From contig DAHXOT010000007.1 of assembly GCA_027364735.1 (NCBI GenBank), positions 23,737 to 87,736 on the forward strand: a DNA stretch of 64,000 nt, read 5' to 3'. Position numbers and translations under genes: made by a program. This document shows positions 26,218 to 36,241 of the stretch, piece after piece. The notes beneath the pieces were generated by a model that worked only from the letters and a program-made list of their open reading frames with translations, was not told the origin of the DNA and ran no database searches. The stretch is from Hydrotalea sp. Lineage in GTDB: Bacteria > Bacteroidota > Bacteroidia > Chitinophagales > Chitinophagaceae. Position 1 is the first letter of the stretch; each line of letters opens with the position of its first letter.

Positions 26218-27492
26218 ATGCAAAAAGAGCAAAGCGTAGCATTTCATACATTAGGATGCAAATTAAACTTTTCAGAAACTTCTACCATTAGCAGAATGTT
26301 AGAGAGTGAAGGTTTCAAAAAAAAATCTTTTGAAGAGATTGCCGATATCTATGTAATAAATACCTGTTCTGTTACAGATAATGCAGATAAAGAATGTAGG
26401 CAAATTGTTCGTCGTATTCAACGTAAATCTCCCGAAAGTTTAATTGTAATAACAGGCTGTTATGCACAATTAAAACCAAAAGAAATTGCCGAAATACCGG
26501 GAGTTGATTTAGTATTAGGTGCCGCAGAAAAATTTAATATTGCAACCCATCTTTCAGAATTAACAAAAGGAAATTCTACTAAAATTTGCAGTTGCGATAT
26601 TGAAGATGTTTCGGATTTTAATGCTTCTTTTTCTATTAACGATAGAACCAGAACTTTTTTAAAAGTACAAGATGGATGCGATTACAGTTGTAGCTTTTGC
26701 ACCATTCCAATGGCAAGAGGTAAAAGCAGAAGTGATAGTATTATAAATGCGGTAAATAATGCCTTTAAAATTGCACAATCGGGTGTACGAGAAATTGTTT
26801 TAACCGGTGTAAATTTAGGCGATTTTGGAAAAGGATTGGATGGAACTAAGAAATATGAAGAAGATTTTTTAGCCTTAATAAAAGCATTAGATACTGTTGA
26901 AGGAATAGATCGATTTCGCATATCGTCTATCGAACCCAATTTATTAACCCATGAAATAATTGAATTTGTTGCAAACAGTAAGCGTTTTATGCCGCACTTT
27001 CATATTCCGTTACAAAGTGGCAGTAATAAAATTTTAGCCTCCATGCGCCGCAGATATAAAAGAGAATTATATGCCGAAAAAATTATTACCATTAAAAAAT
27101 TAATGCCACATTGTGCAATTGGTGCCGATGTAATTGTAGGTTTCCCCGGAGAAACTGATGAAGACTTTCATGATACTTTCAACTTCATTCATTCTTTAGA
27201 TATTTCATACTTGCACGTTTTTACTTATTCCGAAAGGAATAATACATTGGCAGTTGCTATGGATAATATTGTACCCATGGATAAAAGACATGAACGTAAT
27301 AAAAAATTACGCAATCTTTCTTACATGAAAAATCAATATTTTATTCAACAACAAAGGGGCAAAACCAGAAATGTACTTTTTGAAGATGCAGAAAAAAATG
27401 GATTGATGGAAGGTTATACAGATAATTATATTCGAATTCAAACTCCTTACCAAGCATCACTCGCCAACCAAATTGTTACATGGAAAATATAA
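26218..27492 (+). CDS. mtaB: tRNA t6A37 methylthiotransferase MtaB
   Basis: MtaB converts t6A37 to ms2t6A in tRNAs decoding ANN codons. The 424-residue chain has the N-terminal UPF0004 cluster domain with VAFHTLGCKLNFSETS (Cys14), NTCSVTD and TGCYAQ cysteines. The radical SAM triad CDYSCSFC places Cys154, Cys158 and Cys161. The LGCKLNFSETS wording is specific for MtaB rather than MiaB or RimO. The C-terminal TRAM-like part is short. It is a single-gene unit; the stop is 36 bases from that of the convergent regulator. Confidence 0.94.
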   Translation: MQKEQSVAFHTLGCKLNFSETSTISRMLESEGFKKKSFEEIADIYVINTCSVTDNADKECRQIVRRIQRKSPESLIVITGCYAQLKPKEIAEIPGVDLVLGAAEKFNIATHLSELTKGNSTKICSCDIEDVSDFNASFSINDRTRTFLKVQDGCDYSCSFCTIPMARGKSRSDSIINAVNNAFKIAQSGVREIVLTGVNLGDFGKGLDGTKKYEEDFLALIKALDTVEGIDRFRISSIEPNLLTHEIIEFVANSKRFMPHFHIPLQSGSNKILASMRRRYKRELYAEKIITIKKLMPHCAIGADVIVGFPGETDEDFHDTFNFIHSLDISYLHVFTYSERNNTLAVAMDNIVPMDKRHERNKKLRNLSYMKNQYFIQQQRGKTRNVLFEDAEKNGLMEGYTDNYIRIQTPYQASLANQIVTWKI

Positions 27493-27528
27493 TACCACCC
27501 ATGCCCCATAACAAATTAAAACAACAAT

Positions 27529-29016
27529 TTAGGATGCATTTAATTCATTCAATGCAGTAATAACAGAAAGTTTATGTTGCTCTTTTTCTATAAATATGGG
27601 TTCTGCCACACGTTCTTTACAATCTAAAATTCCACAACGCTCGCAAGTAGTATGTACTGTTTTTACAGGAACTGTATGATCGTTAATAAAAGGTAAAGTT
27701 TGAATGCTTTTTGCGTCTATTAAAATACCAATTGTAACACTGGTAAATTTGTTTGTTTTTGATTGAGGTTTGGCAAAAGTAATACAGAAATATCTGTTAT
27801 GTGTTTGCCAATATTGCGATGTTTGTGCATGAACAACCGGATGCCTGTAATTTTTTTTTCTCACTTTATCATAAGCGTCTTTCATAGTTTGAATTGCAAT
27901 CCATCTTCTACAATAATGCTCATTTAAAGTATTGGCATAAGGACTATGCAATTGAGATAAATGCAATTCTTTAGTCATATCAAAAAAATCTGCATCAACA
28001 CTACCGCTCATTCTCAAAAAAAATAGTTGATCTATACCAAAATGTCCGGGCAATACATTCATAATTCTTTGCATCAACATTTCAGGCGTAACATCATATT
28101 TATTAATTAAATCAATCCAAACCTTATCATTCCATTTTGGTGTTGCAGTTATTTGTTTTATGTCTTCTGTAAAAACATCTTCGGGCATTAGTAAGGCAGA
28201 TGAAAAATAAGAAGCTTTAAAATTGTTTAATAAAACCTCAAATGAAGCCGAATTTAATACAATGGTTTCGAATGGACGAGGATTTAATAATAAGAATTGA
28301 AATGCCAACTCACGCCCTAATAAAAATTTTTCTTGTGCAGGAGATAATCCTTTATTTACATATAAAATTTTTCTTTTTTCTGCATAATAAGAACGCAGCT
28401 CTTGCAGAGCTTCTTTCATAGCCAATTGTTTTCTATCAACTATAATTCCGTATTGTTTTTTTAATAAGTTTTCCAACACGTCTAATGAAACCGGAAAAGA
28501 TTCTTTTATTTTAAATTTTTGCCTGAACTCTTTATTGGCCACTTCTAATTCATCAAAATAATTATCATGTAAATCTTGATAACTTCTTAAAGCAGATGTA
28601 TAAAAATATTCTTTACTCATTTGCACATTTCTACTAAGCTTTAAAAGTGTGCTAATAAAGGCTGTTACTTTATCGGGAGTATTGGCAAATAATTCTAATA
28701 TAGCAGCAGGTGTTAATCCAAAATGTTCCCATGGAATTACGTTCATAAAATCAGAATTCAGCAAATCTATAATTGGCTGTAAACGTTTGGTAGCAGTGAG
28801 CGATACCATATAATCGTAATCTACTTTTAATGCCTTAGCAATTGCAATAATTTTATCAGCCTTAGGAAACTTTTTTCCACTTTCAATATCATGTAAATAC
28901 GAAACAGCAATGTCAGTAGCTTTTGCCAATTGCTGAAAATTAAGTCCTTGTTGTTGCCTTAAGGTTTTCAACTTTAATCCAAAAATTAACTTAATACTTT
29001 CATTGTCTGTAATCAT
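27529..29016 (-). CDS. XRE-type regulator with IrrE-like and DUF2083-like regions (RamB type)
   Basis: The 495-residue protein starts with a helix-turn-helix (about 11-65, LKTLRQQQGLNFQQLAKATD...SYLHDIESGKK). A long middle part includes an IrrE/ImmA-like stretch (GIIVDRKQLA...EKFLLGRELAFQFLLLNP) in which the zinc-binding HExxH is not kept. The C-terminus carries a CERC...C pattern (Cys458, Cys461, Cys466), as in DUF2083 short-chain acyl regulators. In actinobacteria such proteins (RamB, PrpR) control aceA, aceB or propionate genes through acyl-CoA. Here the gene is divergent from aceB, with a 15-base palindrome in the 104-base gap. That makes control of the glyoxylate shunt the best inference; the ligand is not shown. 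Confidence 0.82.
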   Translation of the reverse strand: MITDNESIKLIFGLKLKTLRQQQGLNFQQLAKATDIAVSYLHDIESGKKFPKADKIIAIAKALKVDYDYMVSLTATKRLQPIIDLLNSDFMNVIPWEHFGLTPAAILELFANTPDKVTAFISTLLKLSRNVQMSKEYFYTSALRSYQDLHDNYFDELEVANKEFRQKFKIKESFPVSLDVLENLLKKQYGIIVDRKQLAMKEALQELRSYYAEKRKILYVNKGLSPAQEKFLLGRELAFQFLLLNPRPFETIVLNSASFEVLLNNFKASYFSSALLMPEDVFTEDIKQITATPKWNDKVWIDLINKYDVTPEMLMQRIMNVLPGHFGIDQLFFLRMSGSVDADFFDMTKELHLSQLHSPYANTLNEHYCRRWIAIQTMKDAYDKVRKKNYRHPVVHAQTSQYWQTHNRYFCITFAKPQSKTNKFTSVTIGILIDAKSIQTLPFINDHTVPVKTVHTTCERCGILDCKERVAEPIFIEKEQHKLSVITALNELNAS

Positions 29017-29064
29017 GTTGTAAAACTAAACAAGAGTTAAGAAAGAGACGAAAAAAAATATTTT

Positions 29065-29079
29065 AGCGAAATTTTCGCT
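29065..29079. promoter_or_regulatory. 15-base palindrome in the regulator-aceB gap, candidate operator
   Basis: AGCGAAA and TTTCGCT are exact reverse complements around one T. The site lies 48 bases from the regulator start and 41 bases from the aceB start, placed to control both directions. Confidence 0.55.
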
Positions 29080-29120
29080 TTTTAAATTATTTTCACTTTC
29101 TTTGAAAAAATTTAGCTGCC

Positions 29121-30752
29121 ATGATACCAACCACTACCACATTACAGCACAAAAGTGTAGCATACATTACACCGAATGAGATGACAATTACCGGAGCCTT
29201 CCGCCCGGCCTATGCAGAAATTTTAACACCACAAGCATTAGAATTTATTCATTCACTTCATACAAGATTTGAAGCAAGAAGAAAATCATTATTACATTTT
29301 AGAAACCAAATCCAACTAAACATTGATAATGGCATTATGCCGGGTTTTCTTCCTACCACTGCTATTATTAGAAACAGCGAATGGAAATGCCCAGAAGTAC
29401 CTTTTGATTTGCAAGACCGCCGTGTAGAGATTACCGGACCGGTTGATAGAAAAATGATTATTAATGCACTTAACTCGGGTGCTAAAATTTTTATGGCCGA
29501 TTTTGAAGATAGCAATTCACCCGATTGGCATAATACAATACAAGGGCAAATTAATCTATACGATGCTATTAGGCATACAATATCGTTTACCAATGAAAAC
29601 GGAAAAGAATATTTTTTAAATACCGAAATTGCTACATTGATGGTAAGGCCCAGAGGTTGGCATTTGGTTGATAAACATATTTTAATTAATAGCGAGCCTA
29701 TTAGTGCGGCATTACTCGATTTTGGTTTATTCTTCTTTCATAACGCAAAACAATTAATTAATAATGGCAGTGGACCTTACTTTTATTTGCCAAAATTAGA
29801 AAACTATAGAGAAGCAAGGTTATGGGATGATATTTTTGTTTATGCTCAAAATTATATGGGCATACCGCATGGCACAATTAAAGCTACTGTTTTAATAGAA
29901 ACTATTTTAGCAACATTTCAATTAGACGAAATTATTTGGGAATTACGCGATCATTGCGCTGGCTTAAATTGCGGTAGATGGGATTACATTTTTTCTTTCA
30001 TCAAAAAATTTAAAAACGTTCCTAACTATATTTTCCCCGAAAGAAGTCAGGTTACCATGACGGTTCCTTTTATGCGAGCCTATACACAACTTGTAATTAA
30101 AACTTGTCATAAAAGAGGCATTCACGCAATGGGAGGAATGGCAGCACAAATTCCAATTAAAAATAATTTAGAAGAAAATGAAATTGCCTTAGAGAAAGTT
30201 AGAGCCGATAAATTAAGAGAAGTTACCGATGGACATGATGGCACATGGGTAGCACATCCCGCATTAGTACCTATTGCAATGGATGTATTCAATCAATACA
30301 TGACCACACCCAATCAAATTAATACAAAAACAAAGGAGGATTTTTTCTGTTCCGAAAAAGATTTATTACAACTTCCGGAAGGCACAATTACCGAAGCCGG
30401 TTTTAGAATGAATATTAACGTAGGAATTTTATATTTAGAAAGCTGGCTAAGAGGAAATGGAGCAGCCGCTTTATATAATTTAATGGAAGATGCAGCTACA
30501 GCCGAAATTTCTAGAACACAAATTTGGCAATGGATTAAAACTAATGCCAAATGGGATTGTGGCAAAGTAATTACCGATACCTGCTACTTAAGAGTAAGAG
30601 CTGAAGAAGTAGCAAAAATTAAAAAATATGTTGGAGAAGAAATATTTAACAACGGAAAATTTGATGAAGCAATTGCCCTTTTCGATAAGTTGGTTTTACA
30701 AGATGATTTCACAGAATTTTTAACCATTCCCGCTTATGAATTAATTGAATAA
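29121..30752 (+). CDS. aceB: Malate synthase A
   Basis: Malate synthase condenses glyoxylate with acetyl-CoA to malate, the second step of the glyoxylate shunt. The 543-residue length fits isoform A. Landmarks include EITGPVDRKMIINALNSGA, IFMADFEDSNSPDW, TLMVRPRGWHL, GLNCGRWDYIFSFIKKF and AHPALVPIAMDVF. The catalytic arginine of the MVRPRGWH block and the CGRWDYIFS acid region are intact. The gene is followed 57 bases later by aceA, so the two form an operon. The divergent regulator and the palindrome upstream suggest acyl-CoA-linked control. Confidence 0.96.
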   Translation: MIPTTTTLQHKSVAYITPNEMTITGAFRPAYAEILTPQALEFIHSLHTRFEARRKSLLHFRNQIQLNIDNGIMPGFLPTTAIIRNSEWKCPEVPFDLQDRRVEITGPVDRKMIINALNSGAKIFMADFEDSNSPDWHNTIQGQINLYDAIRHTISFTNENGKEYFLNTEIATLMVRPRGWHLVDKHILINSEPISAALLDFGLFFFHNAKQLINNGSGPYFYLPKLENYREARLWDDIFVYAQNYMGIPHGTIKATVLIETILATFQLDEIIWELRDHCAGLNCGRWDYIFSFIKKFKNVPNYIFPERSQVTMTVPFMRAYTQLVIKTCHKRGIHAMGGMAAQIPIKNNLEENEIALEKVRADKLREVTDGHDGTWVAHPALVPIAMDVFNQYMTTPNQINTKTKEDFFCSEKDLLQLPEGTITEAGFRMNINVGILYLESWLRGNGAAALYNLMEDAATAEISRTQIWQWIKTNAKWDCGKVITDTCYLRVRAEEVAKIKKYVGEEIFNNGKFDEAIALFDKLVLQDDFTEFLTIPAYELIE

Positions 30753-30809
30753 GAGCCGATAATATTATGCATTTCACAATAACAATAACAAACCCTTAAA
30801 ACAAGCAAT

Positions 30810-32084
30810 ATGAGTAACTTTTCAAAAGCAGAACAGCTAACCGCACATTGGAACAGTAATCCAAGGTGGGCTGGCATTATAAGGCCGTATACTGCAGAAA
30901 GTGTTTTAACGCTTCGCAGTAAAATAGAAATAGAATATACCCTGGCAAAAAATGGAGCAGACAAATTATGGAAACGCTTAACAACACAATCCTACGTTGG
31001 AGCCTTGGGTGCATTAACAGGTAATCAGGCAATACAAGAAGTAGCAGCAGGATTAGAAGCTATTTATTTAAGTGGATGGCAAGTAGCAGCAGATGCGAAT
31101 ATAGCAGGACAAATGTACCCCGATCAATCTTTATACCCCGCTAACTCTGTTCCGCAAGTGGTGAAAAGAATTAATAATGCTTTATTACGTGCCGAACAAA
31201 TTGATAGTGTAAATGGAGATAATACAAAAGATTGGATGCAACCTATTATTGCAGATGCCGAAGCCGGATTTGGCGGCAACTTAAATGCGTACGAGTTAAT
31301 GAAAGAGATGATTGAAGCAGGAGCTGCTGCAGTTCATTTTGAAGATCAATTATCTTCTGCCAAAAAATGTGGCCACTTAGGTGGAAAAGTTTTGGTACCA
31401 ACACAAGAAGCTATTAATAAATTAATTGCTGCCCGATTAGCTGCAGATGTTTGCAATGTTCCTACATTAATTATTGCACGCACCGATGGAGAAGCTGCCA
31501 ATTTAATTACAAGTGATATTGATGAAAGAGATAAAGTATTTATACAAGGTGAAAGAACTTCGGAAGGTTTTTACTTTGTTAAAAATGGTGTAGAACAATG
31601 TATAGCTCGTGGCATCTCGTATGCACCTTATGCAGATATGCTATGGATGGAAACTTCAAAACCCGACTTAGCAGTAGCAAAAGAATTTGCAGAAGCAATT
31701 CATTCAAAATATCCGGAAAAATTATTAGCATATAATTGCTCTCCTTCTTTTAATTGGGCAAAATATTTAACCAAAAAAGAAATGGAAATTTTTAGAGAAG
31801 AATTGGCCGCATTAGGATATAAATTTCAGTTTATTACTTTAGCAGGTTTTCATGCGCTCAATACTTCTATGTTCGAATTAAGTAAATCGTATTTTGAAAA
31901 AGGTATGGCAGGATTTTCTGAATTGCAGCAAAGAGAATTTGCTTTACAAGAAAAAGGATTTAGTGCTATAAAACATCAAAGTTTTGTTGGAACAGGTTAT
32001 TTTGATTATGTGCAAAATACTGTTCAGCAAGGTGCTTCTACCATAGCATTAAAAGAGAGTACAGAAGCTGCACAATTTCATTAG
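30810..32084 (+). CDS. aceA: Isocitrate lyase
   Basis: Isocitrate lyase splits isocitrate into glyoxylate and succinate, allowing net carbon gain from acetate. The 424-residue chain shows the signature [12 protein letters not shown], with the catalytic cysteine at about residue 184. It also has [19 protein letters not shown] for magnesium binding, [13 protein letters not shown], and ending blocks [13 protein letters not shown] and [12 protein letters not shown]. The length is that of the compact bacterial form. It is second in the aceBA operon, and a terminator follows at 32133-32158. Confidence 0.97.
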   Translation: MSNFSKAEQLTAHWNSNPRWAGIIRPYTAESVLTLRSKIEIEYTLAKNGADKLWKRLTTQSYVGALGALTGNQAIQEVAAGLEAIYLSGWQVAADANIAGQMYPDQSLYPANSVPQVVKRINNALLRAEQIDSVNGDNTKDWMQPIIADAEAGFGGNLNAYELMKEMIEAGAAAVHFEDQLSSAKKCGHLGGKVLVPTQEAINKLIAARLAADVCNVPTLIIARTDGEAANLITSDIDERDKVFIQGERTSEGFYFVKNGVEQCIARGISYAPYADMLWMETSKPDLAVAKEFAEAIHSKYPEKLLAYNCSPSFNWAKYLTKKEMEIFREELAALGYKFQFITLAGFHALNTSMFELSKSYFEKGMAGFSELQQREFALQEKGFSAIKHQSFVGTGYFDYVQNTVQQGASTIALKESTEAAQFH

Positions 32085-32110
32085 TCTTTTTACGTGTTGG
32101 CATAATCAAA

Positions 32111-32128
32111 GTTGCATTGCACCGCAAC
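32111..32128. repeat. Short hairpin related to the GTTGCGTTGCAC repeat
   Basis: GTTGCATTGCAC matches the reverse complement of repeat copy A (GTTGCGTTGCAC) at 11 of 12 bases. With the following CGCAAC it forms a 5-pair stem, GTTGC/GCAAC. It looks like a shortened copy. Confidence 0.4.
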
Positions 32129-32132
32129 TCCG

Positions 32133-32158
32133 GGGTAGCGTTCTCGTTACCCTTTTTT
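32133..32158 (+). terminator. Intrinsic terminator of aceBA
   Basis: GGGTAGCG pairs with CGTTACCC (one G-U pair) around TTCT, followed by six T. The T-run overlaps the end of the convergent permease gene. Confidence 0.8.
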
Positions 32159-33479
32159 ATTTTATAATAATACTTATTACAAATAAAAATGCCAATACAT
32201 ACATGGCAGTATTCACTTCTCTGTGTTTTCCGCTAATTAATTTTAATACTACATAACTTACCATTCCAAAAACAATACCTTCTGCAATGCTATAAGTAAA
32301 AGGCATTATTATAATGGTTAAAAATGCAGGTAACGCATTAGTGATATCCGAAAAATCTATTTTCTGAATTTCTTTTAACATTAATAACCCAACAATAATT
32401 AAAGCCGGCGATGTAGCAGCAGCAGGAATAATAGAAAGAAGTGGTGCAAAGAATAGCGACAAAAAAAACATGGCACTAACTGTTAAAGCTGTTAATCCGG
32501 TTTTACCTCCCGAAGCAATTCCACTGGCACTTTCTATATAAGCAGTAGCCACACTCGATCCTAAACATGCAGCCGATGTTGTTGCAATAGCATCGGCCAA
32601 TAACGCTCTTTTTACATTTGGAATTTTTCCATCCTTATCTAATAAATTTCCTGCCGAACAACACCCTATTAATGTACCTACAGTATCAAATACATTTACC
32701 GATAATAATGTAAATAAAATAATAAGCATATTCCATGAAAATATTTTCGAGAATTCTATTTTAAAAAAAACCGGAGCTAATGAAGGTGGTAAACTTACTA
32801 TAGTTTGAAGCTTTGGCAAATGCGTTAATCCAAGTGGAATGCCAATAATTGTTGCTACAATTATTCCTATAAACAAAGCAGCATTTACTTTTTTAAACAT
32901 CAATGCGGCACTTACAAATAATCCTATAAAAACAATAATTGAAGCTGCAGATTTAATGTTACCCAGCTTTACAATTACCCCATCGATTTTATTATTACCA
33001 ACAACCATTCCTGTTTCTATTATTCCGGCATTTACTAACCCAATAAGTGCAATAAATAACCCTATTCCAACAGATATTGCTTTTTTAATATCGGCCGGAA
33101 TACTATTAATAATTGCTTCGCGAATATTTAATAAAGAAAGAATTATGAATAAAATACCTTCTAAAAAAACAGCGGTTAATGCAAATTGCCAGCTATAGCC
33201 CATTCCCATTACAATACTATAAGAAAAAAAAGCATTTAACCCCATTCCGGGTGCAACAGCAATTGGAAGGTTGGCCAATAAACTCATTAGCAGTGTTCCA
33301 ATAATAGCTGTAATTGCAGTAGCTACCATTACGGCATTAAAATTCATTCCGGTTTTAGAAAGTATTAACGGATTTACTACAAGAATATATGCCATTGTAA
33401 AAAAGGTAGTTAATCCGGCAGTAATTTCTGTTTTAGCAGTTGTTTGATGCTGCTGAAGTTTAAAAAGCTTTTCAATCAT
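32157..33479 (-). CDS. NCS2 family permease, AzgA/PbuG type (purine uptake)
   Basis: The 440-residue protein has 12 or more membrane helices, as expected for nucleobase-cation symporters. The start TEITAGLTTFFTMAYILVVN and the motif APGMGLNAFFSYSIV are hallmarks of the AzgA-like branch that imports adenine, guanine or hypoxanthine. Other landmarks are NVFDTVGTLIGCC and SSVATAYIESASGIASGGKT. It begins at the ATG at 33479. A segment at about 33514-33533 upstream partly resembles the intergenic repeat. It converges on aceA and is probably monocistronic. Confidence 0.9.
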   Translation of the reverse strand: MIEKLFKLQQHQTTAKTEITAGLTTFFTMAYILVVNPLILSKTGMNFNAVMVATAITAIIGTLLMSLLANLPIAVAPGMGLNAFFSYSIVMGMGYSWQFALTAVFLEGILFIILSLLNIREAIINSIPADIKKAISVGIGLFIALIGLVNAGIIETGMVVGNNKIDGVIVKLGNIKSAASIIVFIGLFVSAALMFKKVNAALFIGIIVATIIGIPLGLTHLPKLQTIVSLPPSLAPVFFKIEFSKIFSWNMLIILFTLLSVNVFDTVGTLIGCCSAGNLLDKDGKIPNVKRALLADAIATTSAACLGSSVATAYIESASGIASGGKTGLTALTVSAMFFLSLFFAPLLSIIPAAATSPALIIVGLLMLKEIQKIDFSDITNALPAFLTIIIMPFTYSIAEGIVFGMVSYVVLKLISGKHREVNTAMYVLAFLFVISIIIK

Positions 33480-33569
33480 AAAAGTTTACTGTAATTAAGA
33501 TTGAATTTATAAATTGTACTGCAAAGCAGCAACTTACTTTTTTAACTAACTAAAGGCATCAACAGTTAG

Positions 33570-36092
33570 TTATACGTTTCTTTTTCGTTTTAGTTGGTTA
33601 TAATCTACAAAATAAATAAACTTAACACTTAACATATTACTATGCGGTGCAGCTAAAGTTTGCATTAGGTTTTGAATATACGTTCGGTATGTAAATCCAT
33701 CAATTGAAACATCGGGACCAATAGCATTTTTCCATGCAACAATTAATCTACTTCCAAGTTTAAAATCCCAAGTATAAAAAGCATCTACATTAAATGCATT
33801 ATAATCATTATCATATCCTGTTTGATATGGAAGTTGATGACTAAAAAAATCTCCATCCATACCTACTTTATAAAAATTTACATAATGAACATTGCTCCAA
33901 AAATGCCTTACTCTAACCGATAAATTCATTCTAGCTTTAAAATTATACACCCCATTTACAATAGTTTCCACCCTTTCAGTGTGCCTTTTACCAATTACCG
34001 GTTCATTAGTTCCCGGCTCAAAATATACCCAACCTGTTTCACCTGGATCGAATTCTTTACGTACACTTAAACTCAGTAAAAATTTATCATTAAATCTATA
34101 TCGCACATTTCCATTAGCCATATAAAAAGGCAAATATTCTGGCCAGCCATAAGAAATAGCATATCCAACACCTGCTCTAACATACAATTTCTTTCTACTA
34201 TCCGATCCACCAAAAATTCCACCAAAACTCCAAGGCCATCTATGCATCATTCTACCGGGAGTTCTTAATTCAAAATAATCGTTTTGCACATTAGGATTAC
34301 CTACCCAATTAAAGGTAACATCCCAAAAATTTTTAAACACATGCAAAAAACTGAAATTGTATAACAACTCGCGGAAAACAAAAGGATTATATAAATTACG
34401 ATAGAGTACATTAAAACTATAGGTTCGTAAATTGAAATATTTATTGGGCTGAAATTGATTGTAAGTAAGGTTTACAGAACTAACCACTTCATTAGGATTA
34501 TGCAAATAGCCTAAATCATTAGGATCGTATCTGTCGCTAGTAATGGTATTGGCTAATTCCCATTGCCATATACCGCTAACTTTTCCAAAACTTGCTGTTG
34601 TTCTAAAGCCATAATGAGCATCGTTACCACCATCCGATCGAAAACCATTTTGCAAATTAGTTGCACTTACAGAACTAAATCGGCCTTTTAATTGAAGATT
34701 ATACATATTTTTCTTATCAAATAAACTTATGTCAATTGCAGAAACATTTGCATTTCGCTGGCCTGCTTTGCGTAATACATTAGCATTGGTAAATGTAATA
34801 CTGCTTCTGTTTTTTAATGCCTGATCTAACACAACAATATTATAATTAGAGGCTGGTTCTGTTTGAACTTCTCTTCTTTTTCCGGATTTATCAATTATTT
34901 CAGCAGTTTCGGCAGCAGTAATAGCATTAAAAATGCCAATACCTAAATTATTGTTGGTTCTTCCTGAAAATTTAGTGGCATTATATAATTGGGTTAATGT
35001 TGGGTTTTTTATGATGGTAAATCCACTATCATTAGCCCATGCATTAACACTGTCGTATAGCCGAGGTGTTCTTCCAACTCGCCTCGAATAAAAAATACCG
35101 GCTTTATTAAACAATTCTGTTCCTTCAGTAAAAAACGGTCTATTTTCTGCAAATTGCAATTCGTACGGAGATAAATTCAAAACTACATTATCGCTTTGAG
35201 TTTGACCAAAATCGGGAATCAATGTCATATCCATTGTAAAGCTTTGGTTAATTCCATATTTCACATCCATTCCTCCATTATGTAAAACAGAATTAAAGCT
35301 TCCGTTATTAGTAGGTGTAGAGCTATAGCCGGTAGAAATATAGGGCAAAAAAGATAATCGAAGTGGTGGTAATAAGTTTTTTAATCCTTTTAAAATACCT
35401 GATTGGTTCATCAATCCGGATATTTGAGGATTAATAGGATTCCAATAATCTACTTCATTTAATCGCCTAATTAACCGATAAAAATTAATACCCCAATCTT
35501 GAATTTCGCTTTTAGAAAATCGCAAACTCATATAGGGTATTTTCATTTCAACAATCCATCCATCATTAACAATTTTTACTTCACTATCCCAAACCGCATC
35601 CCATGTATTATCAATACCTGAACTGTTTATTTTAGCACCAAAACTATTTGAATTGTCAACGGTTTGATTGGAAGATACTTTAGCATCTGTTTGCACATTT
35701 GCACTTGTTACAAGAAATAAAAATCCATTTTGCTTATCGTTATAGGTGTCAAATACAATTCCAAACAAATCAACATCTTGCCTATCTTCATTATCTCTGG
35801 CTGTAAGTTGTTTACGAATTAATGAAGGATTATCGTATAAATGTGCAGCAACATAAATTGCTTCATCATCGTATACAATTTTTACTTCTGTTTTCCGAGA
35901 AGCGGTATCGCCAAATTTTGGTTGATTAACAATAAAATTATCTGCGATTGGTGCAGTACGCCAAACTTCTTCATTTAATACACCATCAATTTTGGGAGCA
36001 TGTGTAATTTTTACTGCTTGCAGCATTTTTTGAGCAGTGACGGTAGCCAATAAGAATATAAAGACTATTAAAATAGAAAATTTTTGCAGCAT
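33570..36092 (-). CDS. DUF5916 outer-membrane-type protein with N-terminal CBM9-like domain
   Basis: The 840-residue product has a signal peptide (LQKFSILIVFIFLLATVTAQ) and then a sugar-binding-like domain (ITHAPKIDGVLNEEVWRTAP...FIVNQP, to about residue 230) of the CBM9/DOMON type. The rest is the DUF5916 region, with alternating amphipathic strands ending in KFIYFVDYNQLKRKRN, which suggests a beta-barrel in the outer membrane. Function is unknown; sugar or metabolite handling at the surface is only a guess. The ATG at 36092 fits the signal peptide, and TATTTTCG lies 16 bases upstream (36109-36116). It has no close operon partner. Confidence 0.85.
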   Translation of the reverse strand: MLQKFSILIVFIFLLATVTAQKMLQAVKITHAPKIDGVLNEEVWRTAPIADNFIVNQPKFGDTASRKTEVKIVYDDEAIYVAAHLYDNPSLIRKQLTARDNEDRQDVDLFGIVFDTYNDKQNGFLFLVTSANVQTDAKVSSNQTVDNSNSFGAKINSSGIDNTWDAVWDSEVKIVNDGWIVEMKIPYMSLRFSKSEIQDWGINFYRLIRRLNEVDYWNPINPQISGLMNQSGILKGLKNLLPPLRLSFLPYISTGYSSTPTNNGSFNSVLHNGGMDVKYGINQSFTMDMTLIPDFGQTQSDNVVLNLSPYELQFAENRPFFTEGTELFNKAGIFYSRRVGRTPRLYDSVNAWANDSGFTIIKNPTLTQLYNATKFSGRTNNNLGIGIFNAITAAETAEIIDKSGKRREVQTEPASNYNIVVLDQALKNRSSITFTNANVLRKAGQRNANVSAIDISLFDKKNMYNLQLKGRFSSVSATNLQNGFRSDGGNDAHYGFRTTASFGKVSGIWQWELANTITSDRYDPNDLGYLHNPNEVVSSVNLTYNQFQPNKYFNLRTYSFNVLYRNLYNPFVFRELLYNFSFLHVFKNFWDVTFNWVGNPNVQNDYFELRTPGRMMHRWPWSFGGIFGGSDSRKKLYVRAGVGYAISYGWPEYLPFYMANGNVRYRFNDKFLLSLSVRKEFDPGETGWVYFEPGTNEPVIGKRHTERVETIVNGVYNFKARMNLSVRVRHFWSNVHYVNFYKVGMDGDFFSHQLPYQTGYDNDYNAFNVDAFYTWDFKLGSRLIVAWKNAIGPDVSIDGFTYRTYIQNLMQTLAAPHSNMLSVKFIYFVDYNQLKRKRNV

Positions 36093-36189
36093 GATTTGGT
36101 TATTATATCGAAAATACAACGAATACTATTTTCTATAATCTCATTATATATCAAAGGTTAAAAAACTTTATGAAAGCCTTTTTATACAA

Positions 36190-36218
36190 ATTAAAAATCC
36201 CCAATAAAAATTGGGGAC
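36190..36218 (-). terminator. Intrinsic terminator after the XRE-S24 repressor gene
   Basis: TCCCCAAT and ATTGGGGA form an 8-pair stem with a small A-rich loop. On the minus strand a T-rich stretch follows. Confidence 0.75.
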
Positions 36219-36241
36219 TACTACTTACTAACACATTTAAC

